Shown here piece after piece: positions 1 to 12,485 of a DNA stretch of 64,000 nt. Position 1 is the stretch's first letter. Every line of letters starts with the position of its first letter. The notes beneath the pieces were generated by a model that had not been told where the DNA came from, did no database searches, and saw nothing but the letters and a program-made list of their open reading frames with translations. The position numbers and the translations under genes are program-made. The stretch covers positions 46,023,974-46,087,973 of the forward strand of contig CM023457.1 of NCBI GenBank assembly GCA_013339765.2, written 5' to 3'. This DNA comes from Haemaphysalis longicornis (lineage: Eukaryota; Arthropoda; Arachnida; Ixodida; Ixodidae).

Positions 1-530
1 GCTATCGTAAAGCTGCTTATTTAGAAAACACTAGTATGTCCTAAGTGTGAATATGCTTCTTCTGTCTGGGACGCTGGAGTAGACTATCTAACAAATGTAA
101 CAGAATTTGCACAAAATCGCAGTGCACGTTTACTGCTCCCGGACAGCGAGTGTTACATCTATGAAGGCAACTTTAAACCTCCCTCTCCTCTCGCACTTTA
201 GGAAACTAGCACGATCAGCGCTACCGTACAAATTTTAATATTACAATCCAGAGTTGTGAAGTCAACTATTATCTGCACCTTCGCATATATCCTCTCGCAC
301 TGATCACTACCCTAAATTTTCGTTCGACAGTGCCACTCGAATTTATTTTTTTACTCATTCATTACCATAAACACCTATGAATGTAAATACCTCTACGCCT
401 CAATTACTAGCATAACCGATTTGTCGGCCTTTACATGCTATACAACAACATTTCGGTTAATCCGCATTTTTGTTATTGTTTTTTCGATTTTCCTGTTTTC
501 GATATTCGTTCCTGTATTTGTGTTAGGTAT
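1..530. other. AT-rich sequence, nothing recognised
   Basis: Presumably intronic sequence of gene 1. No exon-like reading or repeat structure was seen. Confidence 0.4.
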
Positions 531-598
531 TCACTCCACTCCCTTCTGTAACGTCTTCGGGCCTTGAAGGTGCAATAAATAAAATGAATTGAAATGAA
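531..598 (+). mobile_element. LINE 3' tail, CR1-like
   Basis: This short piece reads ...CGTCTTCGGGCCTTGAAGG, then GCAATAAATAAA, then a degenerate ATGAATTGAAATGAAAT tail. The tail at the (reversed) LINE end at 12486 has the same layout: CTTCGGGTCCTTAAGG followed by an ATTGAAATGAAATG repeat. No coding part was recognised. Confidence 0.5.
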
Positions 599-1557
599 AT
601 TTCTTGAAACGAACGCGGGTATTCATGCGCTAATTCATCTCGCCCACATTCTGCTGCCGGTCTAAGATCGTAGAAAAAAACGCACCCACCGCTAAATGTG
701 TATTCACTTACAATGCTTCCCTGACTGAAATGAACCCGCAACGTGTTTTGTTTTACTTTTTATGTCTTACTACGTTCAGAACGTGTTCAACCAGCGCACT
801 CATTATTCCAGATAGGCGGTGAGAAAGAATCTGATACCAAAAAGTTCACCCTGCGTCCAATAGATTACACATAAATGTGGCTAAAACTTTTTCTCTCTAT
901 GTTTGTCCTAGAATTAGTTTCTGGCGTCAGGCTTTGTCAGTCGGTGGATATTGGGCGGTTCTATTTAACTTCTAACAATAAACGAATACGATAGTCACTT
1001 CTAAGAAAGCCACAGCAAAACGAAAGCAGAAAATGGGTGGTGTATCGGCTCTACAACCAAATCACGCAGTTCCGCTCAGTGCTGTAGATACCTGCAACAT
1101 CCTCAGTGCGTCCATGTTAGAGAAAATAGCGGAGAGCTTTTCTCGGCAGCGTTGGAGAGTGTAGATAAAGGATCTTAGGTTCAACAAGAATAAGAACCTC
1201 AGAATAGTGCATTGTAATACTGTTCCACAGTGCCCCTAGTTTTAGCGTATTAGGGAAGCTCTGGGAATCTAAAACATCTTTAATCACGCTGCCTTAGCAA
1301 ATAAATGATGCATCTTAGACGCTCACAGAAACAGGACAAGCAGCAGGATTGTATTGAGTGGGTGGTTTCTAAGGTCCCCAGGGACTACAGACGATGAAGC
1401 GTGGTCCGCGTCATTTTATTGCTGCCAGGATTCAGTTGTCATAGGCACCGGGGTTCTACAAAGGTGCTCAAACAGCAACCATTTTTAATGCAATCTATTC
1501 GAATACGAGGGGTGCTTTCTTGTTTTCGAGTTCATCCACAGCCTAGTTCTTTTCTAG
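599..1557. other. Intron of gene 1, nothing recognised
   Basis: The sequence before the 1558 acceptor shows no ANL exon. The exon equivalent to 58898-59042 is not here. Confidence 0.4.
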
Positions 1558-1830
1558 GTGACACGGGCTACTACTCAGCACGTGGCGAGGTGTACGTATT
1601 GGACAGAATCAAGGACTTCGTCAAGTGCATGGACCTTCAGGTGGCACCAGCGGAACTCGAGGAACTGCTTCAGGACCACGCCGACGTCGCTCAGGCTGCC
1701 GTCGTAGGCGTCCCTCATAGCGTTTGCGGAGAAGCACCTAGGGCTTTCATTGTGCTGAAGGCTGAGGCCCGACCAAGAACATCCCAGGAAGAGGAGACCA
1801 AGCAGCTAGAATTTGTGAAATACATCGAAA
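1558..1830 (+). CDS. Gene 1, penultimate exon: ANL-family acyl-CoA synthetase / luciferase-like, A7-A8 region
   Basis: This internal exon encodes 90 complete codons plus a split codon at each end. It is bounded by TTTCTAG before 1558 and GTAAGTG after 1830. The reading starts GDTGYYS, which is the A7 motif whose Asp binds the ribose of AMP in ANL enzymes. It continues YVLDRIKDFVKCMDLQVAP, the A8 hinge, and then AELEELLQDHADVAQAAVVG, the start of the C-terminal subdomain that rotates between adenylation and thioester formation. Enzymes of this family activate a carboxylic acid with ATP and usually pass it to CoA. The exon enters and leaves in phase 1 and is intact. Its paralogue lies at 61026-61298, with 13 differences in 92 residues by my count. 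The substrate cannot be read from this part. Family assignment is firm; acyl-CoA ligase versus another ANL activity is open. Confidence 0.93.
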
Positions 1831-2110
1831 GTAAGTGAACATTCCCAGTTGGTTCAGATTGCTGCGCGGTGAAGTGAGCACCCCGTAACCTAACCTTTTG
1901 TGGGTGTAAAGTCGAGGATTGGATGGGTGCCCTTGCGACCGCCGGGGACATACCGAGGTCACCGAGATCGTCAATCAAATGAGGAGAAATAAAGTACATT
2001 TTCAATCGATCTAGAGAATTTCGCAGAGTATTATTGAGGAAGGCTGCTGGGTGATTCTCTAACCCCCTAACCATTTTTGGTATTTTATTCAGTGACGTAA
2101 GTGGGTAAGG

Positions 2111-3301
2111 GTGATCACAAGCCACAGCAATGGTTGCTGTGGCTTGAGGGCGCATATTAGGCACCTAACCAGGCTGCCGGATCATCACCTTGCTAGTCTA
2201 CCATCTACACGCCCCCATGCGTCTTTCGCAAAGGTTGTAGCTTCCAACTTCACCAGCATACCATCCAACTACACGCCTGCGATGAGGCCGCCACTCCCAC
2301 TTTGGTGTACGACGCAGCCTCGAGCATGCCCCAGTATCCCAGGCTTAACAAAGAAGCAAGATTTTCCAACGGTGGCAGTACAGCAGTTAAGTCTCATTTA
2401 TTTACACGAGAGATACAGTGACTGCACCCATATTTACACCGATGGCTCCGTAACAACATCTAGTTCTGCCGGCGCCGTCGTTATACCGCGAATGTCCATG
2501 TCCACAGAATTCAAAATAGCCCACCTTACCACTTCCACGGCTGCAGAACTTACCGCCATCCGTTGTGCCCTTCATACTATTGAACAAACTTCATGCCGGA
2601 GATGGGCGCTCTTCTGCGACTCAAAACCTGCGCTTCAATCGCTCCAGTCAGCCCTGTGCCGTGGACCTCATGAACAGCTGCTGGCCGAGATAAGACTACT
2701 GTACGACCGTGCCACCCGAGCGGGTCATGACATTGCCTTTCAGTGGCTTCCCAGTCATTGCGGCATTGTCGGTAACGAAAGTGAGGACGCTGCCGCACGC
2801 TTGGCACACCAAAAAACCGAGACCATATCTATTCCGTTATCCAGGACGGACGCCGCTAGGACTCTCCGAAAACTTGCTCGGGAGACCACGCTATCGAAAT
2901 GGAGTACCCAAGAGTTCGCGAGCGCTCGTATCCATACCCTGGACCCCCATCTTTAGCGCCCCCTCCCATGAGGCCTCCCACGATCTGATGCAACGATTAT
3001 TTGTCGCCTCTGGCTTGGAGTCGCATTCACAAATGCTTACGCCTGTTTGATTGGAATGGCAGCCAGTGAGGCGTGCGAAGTCTGTGACACACCAGAGACC
3101 ATACGACATGTCCTCTGCGATTGCCCACGGTTTTCATCCGAACGCAGCCAGCTCTCTGCGACTCTACGAAAGTTTGACTCTCGGCGCCCGTTCTCTGAGG
3201 AGACAATCCCGGGCCACTGGCCTTCTCCGTCGTCTGCGGACAAGGCGACAAAAGCGATCCTGTGTTTCCTCAAAGCGACGGAATTGCACAAAAGACTGTA
3301 G
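2111..3301 (+). mobile_element. I-like LINE, C-terminal ORF2 with RNase H and zinc-finger tail, decayed
   Basis: This lies inside gene 1's last intron. One frame encodes an RNase H domain with all four acidic residues: TDGS (Asp at 2441), AELTAI (Glu at 2546), FCDSKPAL (Asp at 2618) and GNESED (Asp at 2786). After an in-frame TAG (2954-2956) and TGA (2969-2971) the same frame resumes as RLWLGVAFTNAY and a CEVCD...RHVLCDC zinc-binding motif. It then reads ATKAILCFLKATELHKRL and stops at 3299-3301. RNase H plus a terminal CCHC is typical of the I/R1-type superfamily. Both internal stops could be C-to-T changes. The 5' edge was not fixed. A pyrimidine-rich 3' UTR continues to about 3520. Confidence 0.85.
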
Positions 3302-5310
3302 CGCAACACTACCCTCTAAGAACTGTCGTGAACTTTCTTGTCTATAGTGTCGTACCGCTGGGCACACCACTCCACGCTCTGTCCGTACCTTTCCCCTTCT
3401 TTTTCTATTTTCCTCTTTTTTCTCATTGTTCCCCTTTCCCCAGTGCAGGATAGCATACTAGGCCGTAGCCTGGTTAACATTCCTGCCTTTCCTTTACTTT
3501 TCTTTCTCTCTCTCTCTTATTCAGTGGCACATGCTGAACGTTGCCGACTTGTGCGAATAGGGAGCGGGAACAGTTGGTCTCGTGGTAGTAAAAGGTGTGC
3601 AAAACGACGTTGTTACAGATTAAGATTGAGCGACCATCTCTTTGCATCTACTCAGGTGTTCCCCTACGGAAGTGGTGTAATTTTTATCAGTTTGTCCCAG
3701 CGTTGTTTTTTTCTCGCCCAGCTTTTATTTTACTGCAATGGCTGCTTCCTCGGAAACCAAAATTTTGTTCTCTGTGCACGCACAGCATGGTTGAGTGGAT
3801 CAGGTTTTTGTTAATAGTAAGACGAAAAATGGCACCGTGCTTTAACGAGGTAGTTTTGGTCGAGGCGACACACAAGCGGCCTTAAAATTGATTGGAGTCG
3901 ACGTTTTTTATGGCTCGGAGAATAGATGTTATAGAAATAGACGCCAAACAACACAGAAGAAATTAAGCGTCGGACAAAGCACAAAGAATATTTAGTGGTA
4001 TGTCGCTCTGTAGACAAGTGTAACAAAATGGTAGTTGTACCCAAGGAGGTTGTATAGAAACTTCTTAAGTTAAAGATGGCGCGTGTAAACTGACGCCTAC
4101 GGCCGCCATCTTACCTTGGGCAAAAAACTCGCTCCGTGGTAGCAGCCGCACCGCATCCGTCGCGTTCTGCCGGCTCCCCGCTGCACGTCTGGCGATGTTG
4201 CACGCTTGCACGTGTGCATTTTATGACTGAGTTCGTCGTGAATAATGTCTGTACGCTTCAAAGGTGTAGATAAATATGCAATGGTGTGCTCGTGCGATGC
4301 ATTCGGTGCGTGCTAATTGCGGGAAGAGGACTCTGGGATCACCTTGCATGGGCTCTGTTCGTTTTGTGTCCTCGCGGGTGTTACAGCGTTATACGTGTAC
4401 ACTTATGCCCTATTTTTTACAGGATGTACTGAACTGCACTTCAAGGAAATTTGCCCGTTGCACCGTCCATCCACCTACTATTCACGCCCTTTCTTAAGCA
4501 GATATGCACATGTTTTCACTGGTAGTTGCGTGGTCCTAGTAGTCGTTTTGACTGCGCGTAGTCACGATTGTATAATGTGTGTGTCGCGATTTGTCCTTCC
4601 CCACTAATTTAATGCAGAGCGTTTGCGCGTGATAGTAACCGGCATAAACCAAGGCACTGCCGTCTAATATACCATTTGCGCTCAGCCAGCCCTACGCCGA
4701 GTACGCGCACTGTTTTCGTTGGCGTTTTAATGATAAGGCGAGGTCAGTCGAGCCATTTCGCTTTGCTTTGTACAAGTCATTGACGCTCCCTGGGTTCGTC
4801 ATGCTCCTGGTTTTATTATCAACATCAAGCTACTCTCTTGTAAACGTACGCGATTAGCGAGGTTGTGAACACAATTAGTATCCTGTGCGCAGTTTTCTTT
4901 CGATACCAGTACTACTCTGCGTGCAAATGCGCACGGTCCGCGATGTTGCGAATGCAACAGAGAAACCTTCCTGCGCTTAGTTTTGTTGTCAATGGCAGGC
5001 TACTATCGTGGAACGTGCGTGGTCAACGAGGTTCAGAATTTAATTGAGTAACCCAGTGATAAAGTGAAAAATAAACAGCGCGAGTCAGACACGGTCACGA
5101 AATGAGACATCCCAAACACAAGAAGTATCGCGCTTTTTTATCGATGCCTCACTATGAACATTTGCCCCTGTCACTGGTTTCCTAAAAACAAAGCGCTTCG
5201 TTTTGCGTGACAGCGTGCTGTTTGGGGAGATGACTGGAAGTCGAGAGACGGCGACCGAGCGTGCTTAATTCACTTTGAAGCGAAATTTTTTTAATTTATC
5301 GCATGCTTTC
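3302..5310. other. LINE 3' UTR (to about 3520), then anonymous intron sequence
   Basis: 3380-3520 is strongly pyrimidine-rich, ending in a CTCTCTCTCTCTT run. From there to 5310 I see no coding pattern or repeat I can name. Confidence 0.4.
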
Positions 5311-5316
5311 TGTGAT

Positions 5317-5410
5317 AGAAGAGAGAGCAAACTTTATTTCTCTGTGATTAGGAAGGGGGGGAGGGGGTGGCGGAGGTCCGTAAGGGCTCAGGGCATCAAG
5401 GATATTGACT
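5317..5410 (-). repeat. Probable LINE 3'-UTR fragment with G-rich tract
   Basis: GAGAGAGCAAACTTTATTTC followed by a G-rich tract (5352-5373) resembles, in reverse, the AATAAAGTTTGCTCTCTC ending of tick LINEs. A similar ending stands at 40181-40220. The G-rich tract could form a G-quadruplex on the + strand. Confidence 0.35.
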
Positions 5411-6760
5411 GCTTAACCTGAATAACCAAACTGCTTTATTGAGCTTCAGTGTGCGCCTTAAAGCTTTTGTAAAATACGAGATATGGCAGAGATGAACTGA
5501 AACAGAAAATTGCAAAGTGTGGGCCGCATAGTAACTTAGCATGCTACTCAATTTCGCCTTGTGCATGAGCACTCAGTGGGATATTGTATTAACCAGAAAA
5601 CTTGCATGTTAAAAACATGCAAACACTGCAATCTCTTCATTGCAGCACTGCCGAAAACAAGTCGACTCATCACACTGTTTCGGCAAAGCTTGCTTGAGTG
5701 TGAGAGTCGCGACACTAACAATATTCATTCATTGCACCACCGGTGCTAAGAAGCAAACGTGAATAATCACGGTGGAACAGAAATGTCCCACACTTTTCAC
5801 CGCGAAATGCGGGCATTAGTAACCATGTTTATAGGCGGCGGCTCTTGCCATGTCATGCAACATGACGTGATTTTAATGCTACAGATGCGGCCTATTGCCT
5901 TAGAGACACTGAATAAACGTTCATTGAAGTAACAGCAAGAGTGTTGTCTTCAGCACAACACTGGGCATTTTCTCGCTGCGACAGCTCTATTCTTCACCCA
6001 AAGAGATGCTAACCTTCTTCTGGAATCAAATGTTACTTCAATAGCTTGCGCGCAGGGTGAAAATCGGGCTGCCCTCAAGTATCGCCATCAACAAAGCCAA
6101 CTTCGCTAGCGTTTTCCTCCGTGCAAACCCAAAAACCACGCAACTACGGCAGCGTCACTGCTAGCTCAACGGCCTTTCTGCCCACGGCAATATGGCCGCT
6201 GACCGGTTCCCCCGGATTCACCTCGCTGCGTTGCCTTCCACTCCAGAAGTTTTATACAACCTGCTTGGATGTACCACGTTGGGCTTCAATGTAGAGTATT
6301 CATTGAAATGCAATATGCTTTTAAGGCAGCCAATGTGGTTATATCCACACCAGCTCCACATAAAGAAGCACAAACGAAGATTGGCTAGCGAAACAAAGGC
6401 TACGATACCTGACTGGCTTTAACACAGAAACGCGACATCTGTCGTACAAGGCACGAAACGGGGACGAATACCGGGCACGAACGGCAGGGATAATTTTCTG
6501 AGGGCTGAGCATTTTCTGAGAATTCATATACATTGTGTACATTTCTTGTATATGCGGTACAGCCGGAAATACTTCTTCGTTACATTTGCCAACGTTTTTC
6601 TTACCCAAGCAATAACTTAGAACAAAAACACGACTTCAATCAAGCAAAATGTTGTAATTTACTAGTATGCAGTTCACGAAAAGCTGGGGCATTTTAGTGT
6701 AGAAAGAAAAAAACGAAAGGAACAGAGTGAAACTTTTGTTTTGAAGTTTCAAGTACTAGT
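5411..6760. other. Intron of gene 1, nothing recognised
   Basis: Short open readings here have no family features. Confidence 0.35.
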
Positions 6761-6761
6761 G

Positions 6762-7118
6762 CTAAATTGCCTGCCCCAACGGGGAATTTGAGGCCGTGGT
6801 GTCTGGTGGGTGGTCTTGATGTAGCGGTAGCTGGTGCGTGGCTGGCATGTCCTGCGTACGGGAAACTTGGACGCCTACCTGCATTCTCGGAGGTGAAGAG
6901 GCGGAGCAACTAATTGTTCCAATGAAGGCAGAAAAAGGCGCTCTGGCAAGGAATGGAAAACGGTTGGCCGTGCCGTCTTTAGCAATCGCGCAGGACCACA
7001 GTGCGTGCTTACTATAGGGGTTCCCTCCGCAGATCCCGCATTTTCGTCGGCGCAGCTGACATTTATGGGTAGCGGTATCAGGTGCAAGAAGGGCTGAGGT
7101 TTGCGCTTGTGGGTACAC
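6762..7118 (-). mobile_element. Possible LINE ORF1 (gag-like) fragment
   Basis: A minus-strand reading contains KCQLRRRKCGICGG, which resembles the start of the CCHC/Cys-rich region in LINE ORF1 proteins. It is followed by Ser/Pro/Gln-rich sequence. The rest of a zinc knuckle is not in the same frame. Weak call from a single motif. Confidence 0.3.
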
Positions 7119-8328
7119 CTATGAGCGGCTAGCTAGGACATTACCCAGTATATCTTCGCGTGCGTGAGCTGCGGTGGCCGATGACCACCGCAACGTTCGG
7201 TGCACGGGCCAAGCTTGTCTACTTCCAGCAACTTTTCGTTTGATCTCACCATCAATGTTCGTTTAAGCTTGTTCTTTTAAGCTATAGTATTAAGATTTCA
7301 CTAGGGAATGGAGTTCAGAGGACATTTTTAGCTGGAGATTTCAAAAACCATTGCAGGGATCTGGCAACAAACTGGGAAACCTGGCTTCACCAAAACCTGA
7401 ATAGCTTTGCTCATCGTTAAGAATCAAGGGAATCATTGACGTCAGCGAACCACTTGTAATTGATTGATAAAATAATGAATAAGTGCACTATGGAAACCAC
7501 TTCTAATCGTTTGATAAAACTGCCAATCACTACACTATTGTCAGAGGGAGCTCGCCTAAGGGGTTCGTGTTTCTGGGTTCTTCGCTGTTTTGAGATGCAT
7601 AATATTTTTATTTTCCCCCGTCAAGTGTTTGCCAGCTCCTTGAGCCTCTATCTGGCCCCCGCCGTTGGTGGATAGTAACCTTGCTAAAACCTCCCACTCC
7701 TCCCTTCCCTGGGTGCGGTTCGAAACGTAAAATGCGGGGGCTTTCTATGCCAAGTCAGCTCGTTTCGACTCTTCCGACTGTGCTACAAAACCACCCCTTC
7801 TAGCTTTGGATAACAATGCTTCGGAAGGAACCGAACCGGCGCCACGAACGTAAGCACAAGATGGTAGCATTTCGCAGTATCATGAAGGAAATGACCTGCT
7901 GTGCTTGAACGACGAAGAGTCTTCTTCCTAACCGTTTCTCACACTCTCAGATGCACTTTCGCACGTCGCACACGCGCCTTGGCTTCTGATTCATTGCGCA
8001 CAATATTTATTCGCTGTTCATGACAAATGTTTTGAATGAACGTGAGTTGTGAGGTATATTTTGAGCAGCATCCTCTATTCGAACCACAATCAACGCGGGA
8101 AAAATAGTGGGCACGAAGAAATGGCGTTGGATGTATTTCATGTGACATAACTGTCTCTAGTAAGACCAGTGTTTTGTGTACACTGAAGAGAAGACGATCA
8201 CTTGCCCTTTTGTGGAGAGCGTAAGTTTATGTTACGTTATAATCGATCCGTTTCGTTAACTCATCTACAAACTGTCGAACTTTGTCGCATGGTACGTTGG
8301 CTAACATGAGAAATTCATTTTTTGGCAG

Positions 8329-8474
8329 ATCTTGTTGCAGTGCACAAGCGACTTCACGGTGGCGTGGAGTTCGTGGACGTCATACCACAAACTCCCACGG
8401 GAAAACCCAACCGCCGTCAGCTGAAGGAAGACTTTCGTCAGAAAGCAGGAGCCGAAGCTCCCAAGGAGAAATAG
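8329..8474 (+). CDS. Gene 1, terminal exon: catalytic-lysine loop and stop codon
   Basis: The exon starts after TTTTTTGGCAG and accepts the single base left by the 1558-1830 exon, giving Asn at the junction. It reads LVAVHKRLHGGVEFVDVIPQ and then TPTGKPNRRQLKEDF, and ends APKEK and TAG at 8472-8474. RLHGGVEFVD...PxTPTGK is the A10 segment, whose Lys contacts the acyl-adenylate during the first half-reaction. The final 48 residues match the usual length of this tail. The protein ends in KEK, so it lacks the C-terminal SKL-type peroxisomal signal found on firefly luciferase and several relatives. The intron before it (1831-8328, about 6.5 kb) contains a LINE. An ATG-based reading of this stretch is in the wrong frame because the exon has no start codon of its own. 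Confidence 0.92.
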
Positions 8475-8567
8475 CTCCGCCGCGAGACATGTTAACTAAC
8501 TGAAATGGAGAACAGCCGTCCTGTTCCGGGTACTGTACGAGTGGTGGGAACATAATGCGTGTGTTAA

Positions 8568-8573
8568 AATAAA
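8568..8573 (+). promoter_or_regulatory. Candidate poly(A) signal of gene 1
   Basis: AATAAA lies 94 bases after the gene 1 stop codon, in AT-rich sequence. The spacing suits a short 3' UTR. Cleavage site not determined. Confidence 0.5.
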
Positions 8574-11500
8574 TGGAAACGCTTTTCTTGGGAAAGTGGA
8601 CCTAAATCGGAATGTATGTTGCCTTTGTAACTTATTTATTAATTTGCAGTTGAATCTAGCATCGTAGGTTCCACTAAAGACCATGTAGGACGGTGTTGGC
8701 GCATAATCAAAAAAATATTTTCTTGCACAACAAACTTCCTGTTTTTATGCTTTCCACCATTTCCTTTTTGTGCTCACAGGTCTGGCGGGAATTGCTAAAT
8801 TCGACGCTGGGACAAGCCACCGTTGCACGCCTAAACTGAAAAGGCCTCTAGATAAATTGAAACAGTTTTATAATTTAGTCTTTTTTTTCAATTTAAAATA
8901 ACCATGGTACATTGCACAATACACACATTTAGCAATAAAACTGAATGTGTTCGTTCTAGAAAAGGAAACTATTGGCTTCGCAACGTTTTTGCCACAAAGT
9001 TCGGTCATATACCTCCTACGTTCAACAGAAGGTTTGAGTAAACGTTTCTTGGCTTTAGGCTGTTACTTTGGCAGTGCTGGCCAATGTTTACGCACATTCC
9101 TGAGCTAGCGCGAACTCTGGAATTAATAGACAGCCAGTGTTGACCGACAAACTTGAAATATTGCAAATTCAATTCACTGTTCAAACGGCTTTTGCCACGA
9201 TGACAAAAAGCAAGAAACAAGGTCTGCGCATTTATCTTCTTAATAAATCCCAACTCTTCGCAGCTTATGCTGTCTGTTTCGAGACGGTGAACACGTCTTT
9301 GGGCTACATTTTTAAGAAACAAACGTCTTTCATAGACTAGAGCGTGGCTACAAATTGAGGGAAGCAATAGGTTTTGGCCCCGCCGAGTGAGGCGTGGTTG
9401 TAAATATAGGCATCTGAAAAAATAACATCAATGACGATTGAAACTGTTTGGTCAATAAGTACAGCAAAAAGGCATGATTGACGGAACAGAAAATTCACAG
9501 AAATATGAATGCAGTCCACCGGATAATTCGAAGTCGCATAATTGGAGTTTCCAGCTAATTCGAAACGATGTTCTGGTACCGACAATTTTACATGCAATTA
9601 AAAGAAGACTGTTGCTCGTTATTTCGGAGTTAGGGCCCATTTAATCGGCGTAATTTGATGGTATTTTAAAAAGGAATTGAGGTGGTGGTCACGTCTTGAT
9701 AAAATTCAAAAATTTCAAGCGCCAAAACACCGCTGTGCCGCGCACTATGTCGGCGCCATGGCAAGTTAGGGAGCGCACAGTCGCTACAGTAGCAGGTCAG
9801 TTAAGACTAGCGCTATCGTACGCATCTCTCCCCTTTCAGGTCGTCAACCTTCTTTATTCAGCACAGCTCCGTGTGTGCAGTTTAGGTAGTGGACGCCTCA
9901 GGCTTCGAAGTCAGCGATAAGTCTGAACTTTCACGGTAAACCTTGTAGACTGCAATGGGCGACGATAGTTGAGATTCTGAACAAAATCAAGAAGCGATAT
10001 GTGTTGCGGTCTAATGACGCTGCTGTTATTGCGTGTTTTGTGATGGCACTGCAGTTATTGTGTTTTCAATGACGATAGTCTTTCTTAGGCCAATTATTAA
10101 ACGGTTAATTTTTGGTTTGTCCGTCTGCCTGTCGGTCTTTTCCTCCATTAAGGCGCCCGGCTAAGGTTAATCTCAAGGTTGAAGAAGACGTTTATATACC
10201 CAGAGCCCTTTCTAAACATCTAAGTCTGGTGGCAATGGACATACTTGTCAACAGTTTTGAGCCAAAGCGAAACATTGCGGATATTTGAGGCAAAACATCA
10301 ATACATAGGTGGTATATGCAGTGTTCCTTTCCGGAAAACGACATGAATGCTTTATTGTTGCGATAGCAAATGAAGTACTAACCAATGGAGAAGTGCAAAC
10401 CGTGGGACACACCCATTGATAAATAGTGTTGCATATTCTGCGCTGACGTCACCATTGCGTTATGCGCACGGTGAAGTGCTCATATTTGGTTACGTCGCGG
10501 CAGCAGCGATCGCCGCTTCTCTCCCTCGTCCCCCTTCCTATCTTACGTTCGAACTCGAGATAAGCGAGCGTGGCTTTACAATAAATCCTTGTTCTGCTCT
10601 CTTGCTGACCAGCGTGAGCTCTGTTCTTCGGCGCGCCTTTCGGCGGCCCGTGTGATGCTACAGATAGTATGGGCATAGAGAAAGAAATATTTCTCTATGG
10701 TATGGGGTCGTTCTTTTTGGAGCGGCCGGACGCTCCAGAATTGTATGTGGTGGCGCCTTCTGGCAGTGGTCGTGGTTGCGCAACTCCATGGGTGTCCTAA
10801 CGCCACTGCCTGGCGGCGCCACCGGACTTGCCGACCCACTCCCTGGGTGTTCGCTTCGCCGTTCCTATCTGCAACCCCGTTTGGAACGATTCTCAACCAC
10901 GTCTATCAACGCGGCCTAAAGAACGATGAAGTACTCAGGTAGGCCTTGTACTTCAGCGTATACACACCCATGTTTCCAGAATTGGCAATGAGTCAGACGA
11001 CGAGGAATGTGATGGGGGCACTCACGGTGCCCGTGATGCCACTGCGAATGCGCAGCATCATCGTCCCTTACACCTAGGCGTCACCGGACACCTCAAGGCG
11101 TGTACTTCGGCGTATAATTCGCATATGCGCACAGTCAGTGACCCTTCCGTGCCAGACGATACATTCATGATTCACAAATAATTCTTATTTGAAAACTATA
11201 TTTCTATACAGTAATACGCGTTAGCCAAACGCGCAATGTCCTGGAGTACCGACCCATGGCATGACAGCGGAGCGAAGGCCGTAAAAATGACACCTCAAAC
11301 AAACCTCCATTGCCACGTAGGAAATGTTAAGGGACGAGCATCACGGGTGGCGGGAGAAAGACGATGACTTATGTAGCAGGGGCGGCTAAATTCTCTCGAC
11401 GACATTTTTAGCGAAGCAAGGAGATACGGGGCCATTTTTTTTTAATGGGAAGTTCAATTGTCTGTGAGTTGTTTGCGGTTCGCGGGGACCTTGTATTAAC

Positions 11501-11922
11501 GGGATTCCACCGTATATCTTTCCACCGGAAAAAGTAAGCATATAACAAGTGCGCGGGAATGGCCTTCAAAACCGTATTTGTGACCGATCATGGCACAAAT
11601 CTAGAGTCAACAAAATTTCAGAAGGATTTGTCTGCTTTTATGTGATTCGCAATAATGTCACTCATGGGGCATCTAGAAAATCATTCGAGTCACCTGACCT
11701 TCTTCGCACTTGCATCGGATGCTTCACTTGTTATTGTTTTGTGGTATCTCAGAAAAATAAACTAGACTATTCTATTTCTATCATTGTGGAAATTGTACCC
11801 TTCCATTTTCTTCACGCTTTCCGTTTAAAAATAAACGAAGGGCGCTACAATGTTTGGCACGTCATTGCCGTGTTTGAAAGGAAGGCGCCGTTTTGTAAAC
11901 CGTCAATCGACATTAGTAGGCA
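8574..11922. other. Intergenic sequence between gene 1 and gene 2
   Basis: No exon was recognised. It contains a GC-rich patch (10490-10870) with the hairpin listed at 10749-10823. The remainder is AT-rich and anonymous. Confidence 0.4.
10749..10823. repeat. Imperfect hairpin, 21-nt arms
   Basis: 10749-10769 (GGTGGCGCCTTCTGGCAGTGG) pairs with 10803-10823, with 3 mismatches by my count and a 33-nt loop. It sits in a GC-rich island, perhaps a small MITE or foldback fragment. Confidence 0.5.
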
Positions 11923-11935
11923 TTTTAGGACACCA

Positions 11936-12186
11936 GCCCCGCCGCGGTGGCTCAGTGGCTAAGGCGTTGCGCTGCTGAGCACGAGGTCGCGGGTTCGATT
12001 CCCGGCCGCGGAGGCCGCTTTTCTGATGGAGGCGAAAAGCAAAAGCGCCCGTGTGTACGAGATTTCGGCTCACGTTAAAGATCCCCAGGTGGTCGAAATT
12101 AATCCGGAGCCCTCCACTACGGCGCGCCTCATCGCCTGCGTTGCGTCGGCGCGTTAAACCCTACAATCAATCAATCAATCAATCAA
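11936..12186 (+). mobile_element. tRNA-derived SINE (Ruka-like), copy 1, with target-site duplication
   Basis: The head has the Pol III A box TGGCTCAGTGG and B box GGTTCGATTCC in a tRNA-like layout. The body follows (CTGATGGAGGCGAAAAGC; CGTTAAAGATCCCCAGG; TCCGGAGCCCTCCACTACGG), and the 3' tail is (TCAA)n. It is flanked by a perfect 13-bp duplication TTTTAGGACACCA at 11923-11935 and 12187-12199, so this is a LINE-mobilised insertion of modest age. Confidence 0.93.
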
Positions 12187-12485
12187 TTTTAGGACACCAT
12201 TTTGTTCGTACATTGCAAATACGCTAGAATAATTCAAACTGTAGCAGAATGTGGTGCGAGTGTCTCTTTTCGAATACACTAAACTAGGTTCCTCTTCCAA
12301 CAAACCAAAATTGCTTCACTCGTGAAAGGTCTGGGTCCTACGCAGTTACTTCGGGTGGTAAATGCTCCCGGGTGTTGCACATAATAAAAAAAATGGAAAA
12401 TGAGGTTCTTTAATGAATGAAATGTACCGAGGCACTGGAAAGTCCGGTGAACCGGAATAAAAATCTCCCAAAAATACAAGAATCC

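Noticed and set aside
8282..8503. ATG-led 73-codon gene
   Set aside because: It is a shadow in the wrong frame of the terminal exon of gene 1.
11941..12012. Functional tRNA gene
   Set aside because: The tRNA-like head is part of a SINE with TSD and tail, and similar heads recur at 15774, 37381 and 51433.
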